The notes beneath the pieces were generated by a model. The model had not been told where the DNA came from, did not search any database, and saw only the letters and a program-made list of their open reading frames with translations. A stretch of DNA of 64,000 nt from Leishmania infantum JPCM5 (lineage: Eukaryota; Euglenozoa; Kinetoplastea; Trypanosomatida; Trypanosomatidae): positions 103,501 through 167,500 of the forward strand of contig NC_009399.2 in NCBI RefSeq assembly GCF_000002875.2, read 5' to 3'. Position 1 is the stretch's first letter; the number at the start of each line of letters is the position of its first letter. A program made the translations under genes and the position numbers. Positions 36,745 to 46,693 of this stretch are shown here, in pieces.

Positions 36745-39700
36745 ATGGCTGCTCCCTCTTCCGCCACCACCGCGGTTGCACCAGGAGACCGCTACCTCAC
36801 CCGTGAGCCCTGCTGCCTACAGTGCTGTCACCGCAGCAGTGGTGCGTTAGTGGCGCCGCTAGCCGGATCACTCGAGCACGGTGCCGCCACTGGCGGAGAT
36901 GCGGAGCTTGCCTTTCCATCAGCCGCTGCAGCGGACCGCAGCGTAGCGTGGATCGCGGTGAGGCCGTACAGCTACCTCTTCCGCGCACCGGTGAAGGGTC
37001 GATGGCTGGGCCGCGGCCTTCTGGAGCTCTTCCTGCAGGAGTTTGCCTTCGTGCCGTTCGACACCACTGCTACCGCCATAACAGCGCCGTTGCCGTTGGC
37101 GCAGGAGCTCGCATCCGCCGACACGACCTCCGGCACTTTCCACTCTGCAGTGGTGCCACTCCTTTTACAACGGCGAGAGGCGTCGATGCTGCCGTCAAGC
37201 ACCGCATCACCGTTGCCCTCGACGCGCATCAGCGGCGGCGCCACACTCGACCGTCGCTTTACCCTCCCCGCGTACATCGAGGAGCTGTGCGACGGCATGC
37301 TTTGGCTGCGCGACCGAGAGGCGGAGTGCCGGGCGGTGGGGCGTCGGTACCGAAAGGCGCTCATCGACGCTGTCGCACGCGCGCGACGCAGCCACCTCAG
37401 CGCCTGCAGCACGGATGGCGGTGTTCGTGAAAGAGGCAACAGTGGTGCGCTTGAAGCGCAGCCGCATCCGCCGCCGCCGCCGATGGAGGCACCTCCTCAA
37501 GCGACTGAGCCAGCAGCCACGCTATGCGGGATACCGAGCAGCGAGACGAGCGCGGCGCCGAGTGAGTGGGCTGCGTGGTGTCGTACAGTTCTGTGGCTGA
37601 TGGAGTTGCCCTCCGAGGCCGAAGTCGATACGCTGCTGCCGCGCATGCTGCTGGCCGCATCCGTGCCGCCGTCCGGAGACAGCACCGTTGCGCAGGTAAC
37701 TGATGAAGCAGACACCGCGAGCGCCGCTGCCGTCCATGCTCCTCCTCCGCCACTTCTCTCGCTTCGGCAGAGGGACGTGGTATGTCACCGGGTGTGGCGT
37801 CGCGAAGGACGCATGTTTGCGCATGCGCCGCTGGAGATCGTCCGCTGCGACGTTGCCTCCGTTTTGCCTGTCTTGTCTCCTGCGGCGCATTGCAAGGCAC
37901 CGCTGTCCGCGGCGAAGACGCTTGCCATGATGGTGGTAAGTAAGCCGCCAGGGCTGCCGGTGCACCCCTCCGGGTGCTACCGAAAGAATTCGGTGACGAG
38001 CATCCTTGAAGACGTGCTGGGCGGCGGAGGCGACGGCGATGCGCGCCGCCTTTACCGCATCGAGGAGCACTACGCCGGCCCGGCGACGGGCGGTGCGCTC
38101 CCGCATCGGCCGTACGCCTCCGTTGTTCACAAGAAGGGCGGCTTTGAGCTCATTCGAGTGTGGCTGCGGCGCACTCCGTGCGCAAGGGACGCTAGCGCAG
38201 CCGTCGCTGACGGCTCTTCGCCGGTTTCCGCCTCTGCCGATGAGACTGGCGTGACTGCCGAGGACTGGGCAGTGCTCAAGACACTCTTCATGCGCGAACG
38301 CGAGGCGACGGCGCAACGGCCTCAGTCGAGCAGTCTGCAAGAGGATGACGATGCAGATCGCCACGACGCCATCGCCGTCGCAACGGAGACGGGACGGCAT
38401 GTGAAGCGCCCGCGCGAAGCCAAAGGCGGCGATGAGGATCAATCGTGGGCCGCCAATGCCCACCAGGATACCACCACAAAGGTGATGCGCGCATCGAGCG
38501 GCGACGCCGCAGCTGCTGTCCCGCCCTCGTACACGATGAAGGCCTTCGTCGTGCATCGACTCGACGCGGCCACCAGCGGTGTACTGCTCTTTGGGTTGAA
38601 CAGCCACACGGCGCGGCGCACGGCGGCGGCCATTGCGAATAAGTCTCTCCAGGGCGACGGCGGCGGCGACGACGACGACAAGCCCTCTCATGGCAGTGCC
38701 GGTGGGGGAAATGACACGCGTGAAGGCGCTGGCTCGGGGACCCCGCCTCTGCCACTACCGGCGTCGTCGTCGCGCAAGGTCTATTGCGCGCGAGTGCACG
38801 GTCGGGTACATCTCGAGAGCCTCGCACGCGAGCAGCATCATTGCATCCTTCACACCCCATCGCCACTGACGCAACGCACGAGCGATGGGCTCGGGGCACC
38901 TGACGCTGCTGGTGCGAGCGCTGACGCGAGCAGTGCGACACGACACAGCGCTGCCGTCGAGCTCCTTGTCTGTCGACCTATCGGGTGCTTGGATCACCAC
39001 AACAGCCTGTACTGGTCACCGGATGCCGCCGTCACAGACTCGTGGCAGCGGCACCAGGCAGACGTCGAACAACAGCAACAGCAGGCAGCCGAGCTGCGCA
39101 GCAGCTCGCTCTCGGGCGGGCGAGGCGAGACAGGGCGCACGCCAGAGGCCGTTGCGGCTAAGCACAAACGCATGCGTCAGCTTACGCGAGGTGGCGGGAC
39201 GGCCTCGGTAGGCGCGTTGGCTGCAGCTCTGCAACCTGTGAGCGGCGCTGGGGCAGCTCAACCGGCGCGAGGGACTTCGACGGCTCTTTCAGATAGCTCC
39301 AGGCGTGTGCAGCAGTACTTGGAGACGCTTCGCTCGGCCGAAACGGCGTTACAGGTGATGCACTACGACGCAGCGACCGATCAGACAGTGGTGAAGTGCA
39401 CCCTAGGTACAGGTCGCACGCATCAGCTACGCGTCCATCTCGCCTCTCTCGGACATCCAATTGTGCACGACAGCAAGTACATCGCCTTGGAGGTGCACAT
39501 GCGCAACTTGGCCAAAGACGGCAAACACGGCCTGGTAGAGAGCGGCGAGGCGACCGCGGCGACCGGCGTCCCCCGCACACCTCTCGCTTCGGAAGCTTCG
39601 CTGACTCGCTTCTACGAAAGCCGTAATGTTGCCGCCAGCTCGGAGGTTGGTGGCAGCGCTGCCGCAGCTGGTGCTGCGATGGGGGGAAGGTGGCAGTCGG

Positions 39701-39840
39701 AGGTCTTTGCAGAGAGCAGAAATGCGCGCGGCTGCGTATGCCCGGAGGCCATCGATCTGCACGCTTGGCAGTATACGCTCGCTTACGACGACGGCGAGCT
39801 TGTTTCAGTGGAAGTGCCGCTGCCCTCGTGGGCGCATTGA
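36745..39840 (+). CDS. RluA-family RNA pseudouridine synthase, unusually long (1031 aa)
   Basis: Start chosen at ATG 36745 (MAAPSSATTAV); the 26 residues upstream in frame look like UTR. RluA-type motifs appear in order: MMVVSKPPGLPVHPSG (about 395-410), the catalytic motif HRLDAATSGVLLFG with Asp607, KVYCARVHGRV (about 678-688), and VKCTLGTGRTHQLRVHLASL followed by GHPIVHDSKY (about 882-915). These enzymes convert uridine to pseudouridine in rRNA, tRNA or mRNA. Eukaryotic relatives (RPUSD2, Rib2/Pus9) are about 400-600 residues. Here the excess lies in an N-terminal region of about 390 residues and in inserts between motifs (about 420-590 and 720-860), rich in Ala, Ser, Asp and Gln. RNA target and compartment cannot be read from the sequence; no obvious targeting peptide. 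Confidence 0.9.
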   Translation: MAAPSSATTAVAPGDRYLTREPCCLQCCHRSSGALVAPLAGSLEHGAATGGDAELAFPSAAAADRSVAWIAVRPYSYLFRAPVKGRWLGRGLLELFLQEFAFVPFDTTATAITAPLPLAQELASADTTSGTFHSAVVPLLLQRREASMLPSSTASPLPSTRISGGATLDRRFTLPAYIEELCDGMLWLRDREAECRAVGRRYRKALIDAVARARRSHLSACSTDGGVRERGNSGALEAQPHPPPPPMEAPPQATEPAATLCGIPSSETSAAPSEWAAWCRTVLWLMELPSEAEVDTLLPRMLLAASVPPSGDSTVAQVTDEADTASAAAVHAPPPPLLSLRQRDVVCHRVWRREGRMFAHAPLEIVRCDVASVLPVLSPAAHCKAPLSAAKTLAMMVVSKPPGLPVHPSGCYRKNSVTSILEDVLGGGGDGDARRLYRIEEHYAGPATGGALPHRPYASVVHKKGGFELIRVWLRRTPCARDASAAVADGSSPVSASADETGVTAEDWAVLKTLFMREREATAQRPQSSSLQEDDDADRHDAIAVATETGRHVKRPREAKGGDEDQSWAANAHQDTTTKVMRASSGDAAAAVPPSYTMKAFVVHRLDAATSGVLLFGLNSHTARRTAAAIANKSLQGDGGGDDDDKPSHGSAGGGNDTREGAGSGTPPLPLPASSSRKVYCARVHGRVHLESLAREQHHCILHTPSPLTQRTSDGLGAPDAAGASADASSATRHSAAVELLVCRPIGCLDHHNSLYWSPDAAVTDSWQRHQADVEQQQQQAAELRSSSLSGGRGETGRTPEAVAAKHKRMRQLTRGGGTASVGALAAALQPVSGAGAAQPARGTSTALSDSSRRVQQYLETLRSAETALQVMHYDAATDQTVVKCTLGTGRTHQLRVHLASLGHPIVHDSKYIALEVHMRNLAKDGKHGLVESGEATAATGVPRTPLASEASLTRFYESRNVAASSEVGGSAAAAGAAMGGRWQSEVFAESRNARGCVCPEAIDLHAWQYTLAYDDGELVSVEVPLPSWAH

Positions 39841-40543
39841 AACAGGTGTTGATGATCTGTAGTGGGCCCGTCTTGGTTCGCCGGCAACACGCGGGCGCGT
39901 ACGCCGCTCGTCAGCGCCTTCTGCCGCTGTCGCTGCGGCTGGTTGCCATGCCGGCTAGCGTAGTGGTCATGGCGTCGAGTAGGAAGGCTCTTCTCACAGC
40001 TGCCTACAACCCTTATCACCGTAAGACACATGCGCGTGCACACACACAAAGGAAGGCGAGATACCAATCAAGCGCGATCTCTGCTGCTCCTCTCCTTTTC
40101 TCTCTCCCTGATGTTGTGTCGAGCGGCATGCCCCGTGAGCGTGCACCGCCTCTACACTTGTGCTGGGCGCCTCTCGACGATCAGCACATACACGTACACA
40201 CGTGTGTACGTCTGTGATAATGCTGTGACGAGCTCTCTTGTCTATCCCATGTGCTCACACCTCCCGCCGTCGTCTCTCTCTCTGTTCTCGTGTCGGTCTT
40301 TCTGCTGCTGTTGCTGCCGCTGCTGCGCCCCCTTTCACCCGCCACGCCACGCCACTTCACGACACGGTTCGGGGACTCCTGGCGCGCCCGCTCACCTTCG
40401 CAACTTCCTACTCATACGTGCATATGCGTGGCCCTGTGCGCTGCGCTTATCTCCCCCCCTCCGCCCATCTCCCTACCGGTGTCTTACTGCTCCTGTGAAA
40501 GCATACGTATCCACGCCCCTCTGTGTGTGTGTCTGTGATCGCA
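39841..40543. other. Intergenic region upstream of P1 copy 1
   Basis: No gene seen. CTCTCTCTCTG near 40275, CTGCTGTTGCTGCCGCTGCTG near 40307-40328 and a C-rich tract at 40453-40470. The last 91 bases belong to the block shared with P1 copy 2. Confidence 0.7.
40453..40501 (+). promoter_or_regulatory. Probable spliced-leader acceptor of P1 copy 1
   Basis: C/T tract followed by the first AG at 40500-40501, giving a 42-base leader to ATG 40544. The identical arrangement at 41591-41592 in copy 2 supports functional importance. Confidence 0.5.
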
Positions 40544-40870
40544 ATGACGACCGCGCAACTCGCCTGCACGTACGCCGCGCTCATCCTCAGCGCGTCCGGC
40601 AAGACCGATGCCGACTCCATCTGCGCCGTGACGAAGGCCGCTGGTGTCGAGGTGAGCCACGGCATGGCCGCCGCCTTTGCCAACGCCCTCGCCTCCGTCA
40701 ACGTGAACGAGGTGCTCGGCAGCATCCGCTTTAGCGGTGCGGCCGCTGGTGGCGCTGCTGCCCCCGCTGCCGCTGCCGCCGCGAGTGGCGCGGCCCCGGC
40801 TGCGGCGGCCGCGAAGGAGGAGCCAGAGGAGGATGCAGACGACGACATGGGCTTTGGTCTGTTCGACTAA
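40544..40870 (+). CDS. 60S acidic ribosomal protein P1, copy 1
   Basis: 108 residues. The N-terminal helical domain (AQLACTYAALILSASGKTDADSICAVTKAAGVEV, continuing to LGSIRF) matches P1 rather than P2 or P0. It dimerises with P2 and docks on P0 to form the ribosomal stalk that recruits elongation factors. An Ala-rich hinge (about 65-90) leads to the acidic tail ending EEDADDDMGFGLFD, the conserved stalk C-terminus, which is also a well-known immunogenic region in Leishmania infections. ATG 40544 was chosen over the in-frame GTG upstream because the P1 family begins directly at this helix. Protein identical to copy 2. Confidence 0.95.
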   Translation: MTTAQLACTYAALILSASGKTDADSICAVTKAAGVEVSHGMAAAFANALASVNVNEVLGSIRFSGAAAGGAAAPAAAAAASGAAPAAAAAKEEPEEDADDDMGFGLFD

Positions 40871-41634
40871 GCTCTTCGGATCGCAGCGAGAGAGTGTACG
40901 CACGTGCGTGCGGGTGTGTCGCGGGCTTCGCCCTTTACTTTTAGTTTGTGTGCATCGCTTCTTCATTTTTTAATGGCCCGCTTCGAACGAAAGCGAAACA
41001 AGACGAGATGGCGTCACGACGAGAGACAGACGGACGGACAGAGAGAAGGACCGCGGAGGGAAGGCACAGATGTAGCCGCACCTCGAATCGCCATTCCTTT
41101 CGAGCCTTCATCTCGCGCTCTCTCGCCTATCATGAGCGGCGTCAATGCACTTGCCGCCTATTTGTCAGTGCCGTGCCTGACGTCTGTGTGTGTGTGTGTA
41201 CCACACTCGTCTTCCGTGTGCTCGACAGCGGGTGAGGTTGGGTAAGGGCCCGATTTGGTAGTATCAGGCAATGTCCACGTTGCTCGGCAACGTAGGGCCG
41301 AGATAGGATATGGTAGAAACGGCATGTTGCTTGAAGGAGGTGCTCTCCGCCCTCCCCTGCCCCCGCTTCCAGTCCCGACTCCGCTCAGTCACTGCACCGC
41401 AACTCTCGCATCATTGACGCAAACATCTCACTTCCCTCGGTCTCGGTCTCTTTTCTTGCTAACGCACTTCTGCGTGGCGCATCACGCACGCATTCATCTT
41501 CGCACGCGTGGCCGCGTGTGTATTTGTGTGTTCGCGCGTCGCCCCCCCCCTCCGCCCATCTCCCTACCGGTGTCTTACTGCTCCTGTGAAAGCATACGTA
41601 TCCACGCCCCTCTGTGTGTGTGTCTGTGATCGCA
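40871..41634. other. Intergenic region between P1 copies
   Basis: No gene seen. GT run near 41184-41200 and a C-rich tract at 41542-41552 that starts the leader of copy 2. Beyond the first 42 bases its sequence is unrelated to the 3' flank of copy 2. Confidence 0.7.
41544..41592 (+). promoter_or_regulatory. Probable spliced-leader acceptor of P1 copy 2
   Basis: Same tract and AG (41591-41592) as copy 1, 42 bases before ATG 41635. Confidence 0.5.
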
Positions 41635-41961
41635 ATGACGACCGCGCAACTCGCCTGCACGTACGCCGCGCTCATCCTCAGCGCGTCCGGCAAGACCGAT
41701 GCCGACTCCATCTGCGCCGTGACGAAGGCCGCTGGTGTCGAGGTGAGCCACGGCATGGCCGCCGCCTTTGCCAACGCCCTCGCCTCCGTCAACGTGAACG
41801 AGGTGCTCGGCAGCATCCGCTTTAGCGGTGCGGCCGCTGGTGGCGCTGCTGCCCCCGCTGCCGCGGCCGCCGCGAGTGGCGCGGCCCCGGCTGCGGCGGC
41901 CGCGAAGGAGGAGCCAGAGGAGGATGCAGACGACGACATGGGCTTTGGTCTGTTCGACTAA
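41635..41961 (+). CDS. 60S acidic ribosomal protein P1, copy 2
   Basis: Second intact P1 gene, encoding the same 108-residue protein as copy 1. It shares the leader and the first 42 bases after the stop codon, then diverges. Two copies of a highly expressed ribosomal gene fit the trypanosomatid habit of raising mRNA dose by gene duplication, since transcription is not individually controlled. The single synonymous change implies recent duplication or continuing conversion. Confidence 0.95.
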   Translation: MTTAQLACTYAALILSASGKTDADSICAVTKAAGVEVSHGMAAAFANALASVNVNEVLGSIRFSGAAAGGAAAPAAAAAASGAAPAAAAAKEEPEEDADDDMGFGLFD

Positions 41962-42699
41962 GCTCTTCGGATCGCAGCGAGAGAGTGTACGCACGTGCGT
42001 GCGTGCGGGTGTGCACAGGCGCACGCGTAAGTTTAGCGGGGGTTCTCGCTACCGCCACTCGCTTGCTGTCCACATCCCCCCTCCGCTCTCTCCGCCGAAC
42101 GCATCGCGCGGCCGACAGGCGTGCGCTCGATGCCGCTTTCCTTTCTTATTTGCCTCTACGGATGATTTACAATCTCACGCCGTCAACGGAACGTGAAGGG
42201 CCCTACGCCATCGCTGTACGCGTGCGTGTCGCCGGCGCCTTCGAGAGCAGAAATGGAGGCAGACCAGGGCAGCCGCAGCAGCAGCAGCAGGCTGCACGGC
42301 AACGACGCGTGTGCCTCTCCGTCTCTGTGTCTCTCTGGCTAGCGCATAGACGGACAGACTCATGCATACGTGCACTCGTCTGCCTCTGCCTCGGTCAGTG
42401 CCGACAGTGTGCTTGCACGGTTGCGTGCACCAGGCCCACCCACTCACCCCTCCCACCCGTATCAACACTGCTTGGCACTTCTCTCAACTCCCGTCCACGC
42501 ACGCACCACCATCACCCCTTCCTCATTTCCTTCTTGGTAATGCCCAGCGCGCAGAGATACCATAGTAGGTGCACATCAGCTCCACTTCACCGCACCTCTA
42601 CAGGCGCAAGGAGGGAGAACACCAATTTCTCGCGAGGGGCTTCGCTGAGTACACATAACAGCGCTGACGCTTTCCTTGCCACCGCATCTCGTCTTAGCG
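41962..42699. other. Intergenic region upstream of asparaginase
   Basis: An open frame continues across much of this region but encodes Arg/Ser-rich UTR-like sequence and is out of frame with asparaginase. AGCAGCAGCAGCAGC near 42273-42287. Candidate acceptor AG at 42602-42603 after CACCTCTAC. Confidence 0.65.
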
Positions 42700-43896
42700 A
42701 TGGAGGCGGGAATAGAGGCCACAGCAACGCCGGCGGCCTTGACACAGCCGCCGGCGGCACCCCGCCCAGGCAGGAATACTCGCCGCATACTCGTCTTGTA
42801 CCTAGGGGGAACCATTGGCATGAAGAAGAACGCCGCAGGCGCGCTGGAGCCCGTCGCCGGATACCTGACGGAGCAGATGCGCGAGATGCGAGAGCTGCGG
42901 GAGAGCTCCGAAATCGCGCCATTCGACATCATAGAGTACGCCGAGCTCCTCGACAGCAGCGACATGAACGCCGCCGACTACTGCCGCATCGCCGCGGATG
43001 TGCAGGTGCACTACGACGAGTACGACGGTTTTCTCATCGCGCACGGCACGGACACGATGCACTACACGGCGAGCGCACTTTCTTTCCTGCTGTGCAACCT
43101 TGGCAAGCCGGTGATCGTGACAGGGGCGATGGTGGCGCTGGCGGAGCCGTACAACGATGCCCGCCGCAACGTGGTGATCGGGATGATGATCGCATCCAAC
43201 CCCAAGATTTGTGAGGTGTGTATCTTCTTCAACGACAGCCTGTTTCGCGGCAACCGGTGCAACAAGGTCTACCATACGTACGGCGCCTTCCGCTCCCTCA
43301 ACTACCCGGCGCTTGGCGTTGTGGGGGCTACCGATTTCGTGCTGAAGGACGAGCATCTGCTCCCGCAACCAATGGGTGCCTTGAAAATTATGTCGGACAT
43401 GCGTGGACGCGTGGGCTGCTACCCGATCGACCCCGAGGCCGACGTGGACACCTTCGTCGCATTGCTGGAGCAGAAGCGGCCAAGGTCGTCTCCCTGCGCC
43501 TTCTCCGTCACGGCAGCACCCTCGACGGACGACAGCGACGGCGCGCAGAAACCCCTGCTGGATGCTGTGCTGCTGTCTCTCAACGGTGTTGGTAGCGTGC
43601 AGGGCGTCGTAGCGCAGCAGCTGCGGCGAATCGTCGCTGTTGCGCACAAGCACAATATCGTTGTCTGTGCTGTGGCTCGTGATATCAGCGGCACGCTGAA
43701 CCCGTCCGAGGTCCAGCGCCTGCACGCCATCTCGCCCGAGATCGTGTACCTGAACGACATGTGCGCCTCCGCTGCGGAGGTGAAGCTCATGTACCTGTTC
43801 GGCAAAGGGCTCAGTCCTGCAAAGGTAGCCGCCGCCATGACGCAGAATCTGCGAGGCGAAATCACCCCGCTACTCGAAGTGCATGCGAAGCTGTGA
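42700..43896 (+). CDS. L-asparaginase, type I (cytosolic, bacterial-like)
   Basis: 398 residues from ATG 42700. It hydrolyses asparagine to aspartate and ammonia in the cytosol. The N-terminal ~28 residues are a Pro/Ala-rich extension. Signature 1 is ILVLYLGGTIGM with Thr38; signature 2 is AHGTDTMHYTASALSFLL with Thr117 and Asp118; Lys189 in RGNRCNKVYH completes the triad. The Thr/Asp to Lys spacing (71) equals that of E. coli asparaginase I, and FFNDSLFRGNR matches its FFNNRLYRGNR. There is no signal peptide, which fits type I rather than periplasmic type II. From memory this is the known Leishmania asparaginase on chromosome 15. All catalytic residues are present and the length is normal apart from the N-terminal extension. 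Confidence 0.95.
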   Translation: MEAGIEATATPAALTQPPAAPRPGRNTRRILVLYLGGTIGMKKNAAGALEPVAGYLTEQMREMRELRESSEIAPFDIIEYAELLDSSDMNAADYCRIAADVQVHYDEYDGFLIAHGTDTMHYTASALSFLLCNLGKPVIVTGAMVALAEPYNDARRNVVIGMMIASNPKICEVCIFFNDSLFRGNRCNKVYHTYGAFRSLNYPALGVVGATDFVLKDEHLLPQPMGALKIMSDMRGRVGCYPIDPEADVDTFVALLEQKRPRSSPCAFSVTAAPSTDDSDGAQKPLLDAVLLSLNGVGSVQGVVAQQLRRIVAVAHKHNIVVCAVARDISGTLNPSEVQRLHAISPEIVYLNDMCASAAEVKLMYLFGKGLSPAKVAAAMTQNLRGEITPLLEVHAKL

Positions 43897-44653
43897 AGAC
43901 TGGCTTAGCAGAAGGCGGGGACGGGGCGACGGAGGAGGAGAGTCACGAGACTGGGGGTGGACTCCGCAGCCACCTCTGCGCCTCTCGCCCGTTGAGCTGC
44001 AGCCGCGCACGGGCAGACGGTGAGAAGACGAAGGAGCTATATGCATATTTGTGCTTGCTTTTCAGAGAGTAGAGAGAGGGTGGCATCGGCGATCTGCACA
44101 TGTGTCTTGCAGCGCCGATGACGAGCTGTCGCTGATACACACATACACACAGACACACTGCGCACCTGCCCTCACTCGTCCCTCTACCTCTACCTCTCCC
44201 TGGCGCTCTTGTGAATGCTAGACATCGAGCAACCGAAGCAGCACACACAAGCATGGTGCACGCAGGTGTGCACGTCGATGTGTAGGGAGGCCTCTCAGCG
44301 GTATTCTTTTTGGCCGAGCGGCATGCGAAGCACCGCTGAGCTCTCTTCCCCTTTCTCTATCTCTGTCGTGTTTCTTGTCTGCTGAATCACCTCACCACAC
44401 CCTTCCAGCAACCACCGCAAACCATCATCGCGTGGCGACGCGCTGCCAATCCTTCAACCTTCACACACAAAAAAAAAAACATCGCCCACCCTCCACTCTC
44501 GGCTCCCTACCTCCGTCAACGCGACGGCAGCTGGTGCAGCCACGCATACCCACACGCGCACACACGTACCCGAGCCTCTCTTTGCCAGCTCCTCGTTTCT
44601 TCTTCGCGCACCGGTACGCTGCAGCAGCACTACCGCGCAGTCTTCCAGCGATC
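43897..44653. other. Intergenic region, no gene seen
   Basis: CA-rich near 44138-44157 and an A12 run near 44468-44479. The in-frame extension upstream of the next gene (44375-44653) is His/Pro/Arg-rich and was judged UTR. Confidence 0.7.
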
Positions 44654-46693
44654 ATGACGCACGAGTTTCGCTCACTGTTTCTCCCTCTCGCAGCGGAGGA
44701 GCAGGCCGTCTTCGCGGACTTCTTCCCGACTCTCATGGCCTCGAGCACCTCGATCCAGGACGGCGCGGCAGGCGAGCACTCATTGCAGCCGACGGTCTCA
44801 GCAGCACTCGACACATCTAGCTCCGCCTGGGCTACCTCCCCCCACTCCTCCGGGGAGTGTGGCAACCTACCCGAGGTTGGGCGCGGAACCGCAACGGACG
44901 CGCAGGCTCGGTGCGGCGCACCCTTACGCTCTCTTGTGTTCGCCATCGGCAGCGGCAGAGCCGACGCGGTCATCGTTGTCCTGCGCAGGGGCGACGTCGT
45001 CCTCTACGGACTCGACCGACTGCACACGCCACCTTACGAAAAGTGCCGCATCCGGCCCCTCCCCACAACGCAACAGCTCATGGCGGCGCGCGAGAACGCC
45101 CGCAGGTACAGTAATGCTGACGGGGCGGCTAGTGACGGGAGCCGGGCGGATGTCAGCGGCAGCGGGGTTCTCGCCGGGTCTTGCAGGGTCGGTAACGGCG
45201 GGGCAGAGGCGACCTGTGCAGCGCTGCTGCCGTTGCACATCGCCTACTGCTGCCGTATTCCCCTCTCCGCCTCCTTCAGCTCCGCCACGCCACCGGCCGG
45301 CGGACCGCGCCGCGGCGGCGGCGGTGGCTCACGAGACGAAAAGGACGAAGACGTCGTGTACCTCCGCGGCATCGTGGGCAGCAGCGACGGTCGTGTCAGC
45401 CTCTTCTCTGACACGTCCTACACGCTAAGCTTCGCGGCGCACGACATCCCAGTCGCGCAGGTGGACGCGGTTCTACTGCCGCCTTGCACACTGGATGGGT
45501 GCGTATCAGCGAATGCCAGCCCCACGTCAACGCGTGGCGTCCGCAGCATGGGAGCGGGCGTCAACACATACGCGGCACCTTCTGGTGAGCTGGCGTCCCC
45601 TACGTCACCGCAGCGGCAAGAGCGCTTGGCGCGCGCCACGCAGCGCCTTGGCCTTGTCACCAGCGGCAACGACGGCGTGGTGCTCCTCTGGCGGCGCCTG
45701 GGAGACTCGATGAGCCCCATCGTGGTGGTCCGTCCCTCCACCTTCTCCAGTCGCGCCGCCTACGCTGTGCACCACCCCTCCGCCCTCTCGGCGCTGTTGT
45801 CGTCGCGGGCGCCGCCATCCCAGCGCGAGGCCGCCGTCGATGCCGAGCTGTCGTGCCCGCCGTCGTGTCTGCTTCACGCAGCGACCTCCACCAGCCATAC
45901 TCTGCGTGTTCGCCAGCTCTCCTCAATCTCGCCAAAGCCCACACACAAGTCTCTCTCCTCGACCGCACGTCGCGAGTCGGTGGAAGAGGCAGCCCCCACC
46001 TCCATGAGCACCGCACTGCCGGGCTCGTGGTCGGCGACCGTGACCGCGATCGCCGCGCACGACAGCGTCACCCTCGTTGCCATGGGCGCGTCCCTGCTCT
46101 CCCTCGTCAAACTCAACCCACGCTCTGTTGCGCGTGTGTGGAAGGCAGCGGAGAGCATCACGCAGCTCGTGCTGGTTGACTCCGTGGCGCTGGCCGTGTG
46201 TGCTCGCAGCGGCACCGTTCACGTGCTCACTATCGACCCTAGCACCGGGCAGGTCGTGCGCCAGCGCGTCTACTACAGCTACAAAAACCGCGCCATCCAC
46301 CACACCAGCCTGCATGTGGCGTCGCTCCTCATGACGCTCGTTGACGTCTGCGGGTCAACGGAGCTTGTCCAGCTGCCAGCAGATGTGCTGCTGCCGTGCG
46401 GCGTGCGACCGCTCCGTGGAGAATACGCAAGCGGCGACGCAGCACACGTGAACCTGCTTGCCTCGATGGCCGCTCTTCGGGCGAAGGTATGCATTGAGGT
46501 CATCAAGGACGGCAGCGGCGGTGGTGCCAGTGGGAGTGTTACAGCTAACGAGGCGGAGGTGATTGGAGGCTCCACCTCCATGTGCGAGGCGAACGCCGCA
46601 TTCGATCAGCTCAATGAACGGCTGCTGCTCGCGCGCTACGCGGTGCCGGAGGAGTGCGACGACTTCATGGGCGCCAACGTGCACGTCTTCTGA
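44654..46693 (+). CDS. Hypothetical protein with WD40/beta-propeller-like repeats, 679 aa
   Basis: Start at ATG 44654 (MTHEFRSLFLPLAAEEQAVF). Several segments resemble propeller blades: LVFAIGSGRADAVIVVLRRGDVVLYGLD (about 95-122), GIVGSSDGRVSLFSDTSYTLSF (about 240-262), LGLVTSGNDGVVLLWRR (about 334-350, the best WD-like blade), TAIAAHDSVTLVAMGASLLSLVKL (about 462-486) and VALAVCARSGTVHVLTID (about 513-530). Between them lie Ser/Gly-rich inserts. The C-terminus (DQLNERLLLARYAVPEECDD) is helical. WD40-type proteins are scaffolds, often in ribosome biogenesis, trafficking or flagella; nothing here says which. The propeller call is by eye from hydrophobic G-[ST]-x-D-G patterns and needs a profile search. 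Confidence 0.8.
   Translation: MTHEFRSLFLPLAAEEQAVFADFFPTLMASSTSIQDGAAGEHSLQPTVSAALDTSSSAWATSPHSSGECGNLPEVGRGTATDAQARCGAPLRSLVFAIGSGRADAVIVVLRRGDVVLYGLDRLHTPPYEKCRIRPLPTTQQLMAARENARRYSNADGAASDGSRADVSGSGVLAGSCRVGNGGAEATCAALLPLHIAYCCRIPLSASFSSATPPAGGPRRGGGGGSRDEKDEDVVYLRGIVGSSDGRVSLFSDTSYTLSFAAHDIPVAQVDAVLLPPCTLDGCVSANASPTSTRGVRSMGAGVNTYAAPSGELASPTSPQRQERLARATQRLGLVTSGNDGVVLLWRRLGDSMSPIVVVRPSTFSSRAAYAVHHPSALSALLSSRAPPSQREAAVDAELSCPPSCLLHAATSTSHTLRVRQLSSISPKPTHKSLSSTARRESVEEAAPTSMSTALPGSWSATVTAIAAHDSVTLVAMGASLLSLVKLNPRSVARVWKAAESITQLVLVDSVALAVCARSGTVHVLTIDPSTGQVVRQRVYYSYKNRAIHHTSLHVASLLMTLVDVCGSTELVQLPADVLLPCGVRPLRGEYASGDAAHVNLLASMAALRAKVCIEVIKDGSGGGASGSVTANEAEVIGGSTSMCEANAAFDQLNERLLLARYAVPEECDDFMGANVHVF

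Larger units (their letters stand above)
40453..40912 (+). repeat. Duplicated block, copy 1 (P1 leader, CDS and 42 bases of 3' flank)
   Basis: Matches 41544-42003 at offset 1091. One synonymous difference was seen (GCT versus GCG in the Ala-rich hinge). Similarity ends at a GTGC repeat where copy 2 has one more unit. Confidence 0.93.
41544..42003 (+). repeat. Duplicated block, copy 2 (P1 leader, CDS and 42 bases of 3' flank)
   Basis: Matches 40453-40912 with a single synonymous change; flanks differ on both sides. Confidence 0.93.

Noticed and set aside
37522..38691. 389-codon antisense frame
   Set aside because: Shadow of the pseudouridine synthase gene, covering its motif region on the opposite strand.
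41985..43214. 409-codon plus-strand frame overlapping asparaginase
   Set aside because: Out of frame with a clear L-asparaginase; encodes Arg/Ser-rich sequence without recognisable motifs.
42802..43725. 307-codon antisense frame
   Set aside because: Shadow of the L-asparaginase CDS in GC3-rich DNA; no motif or start context.
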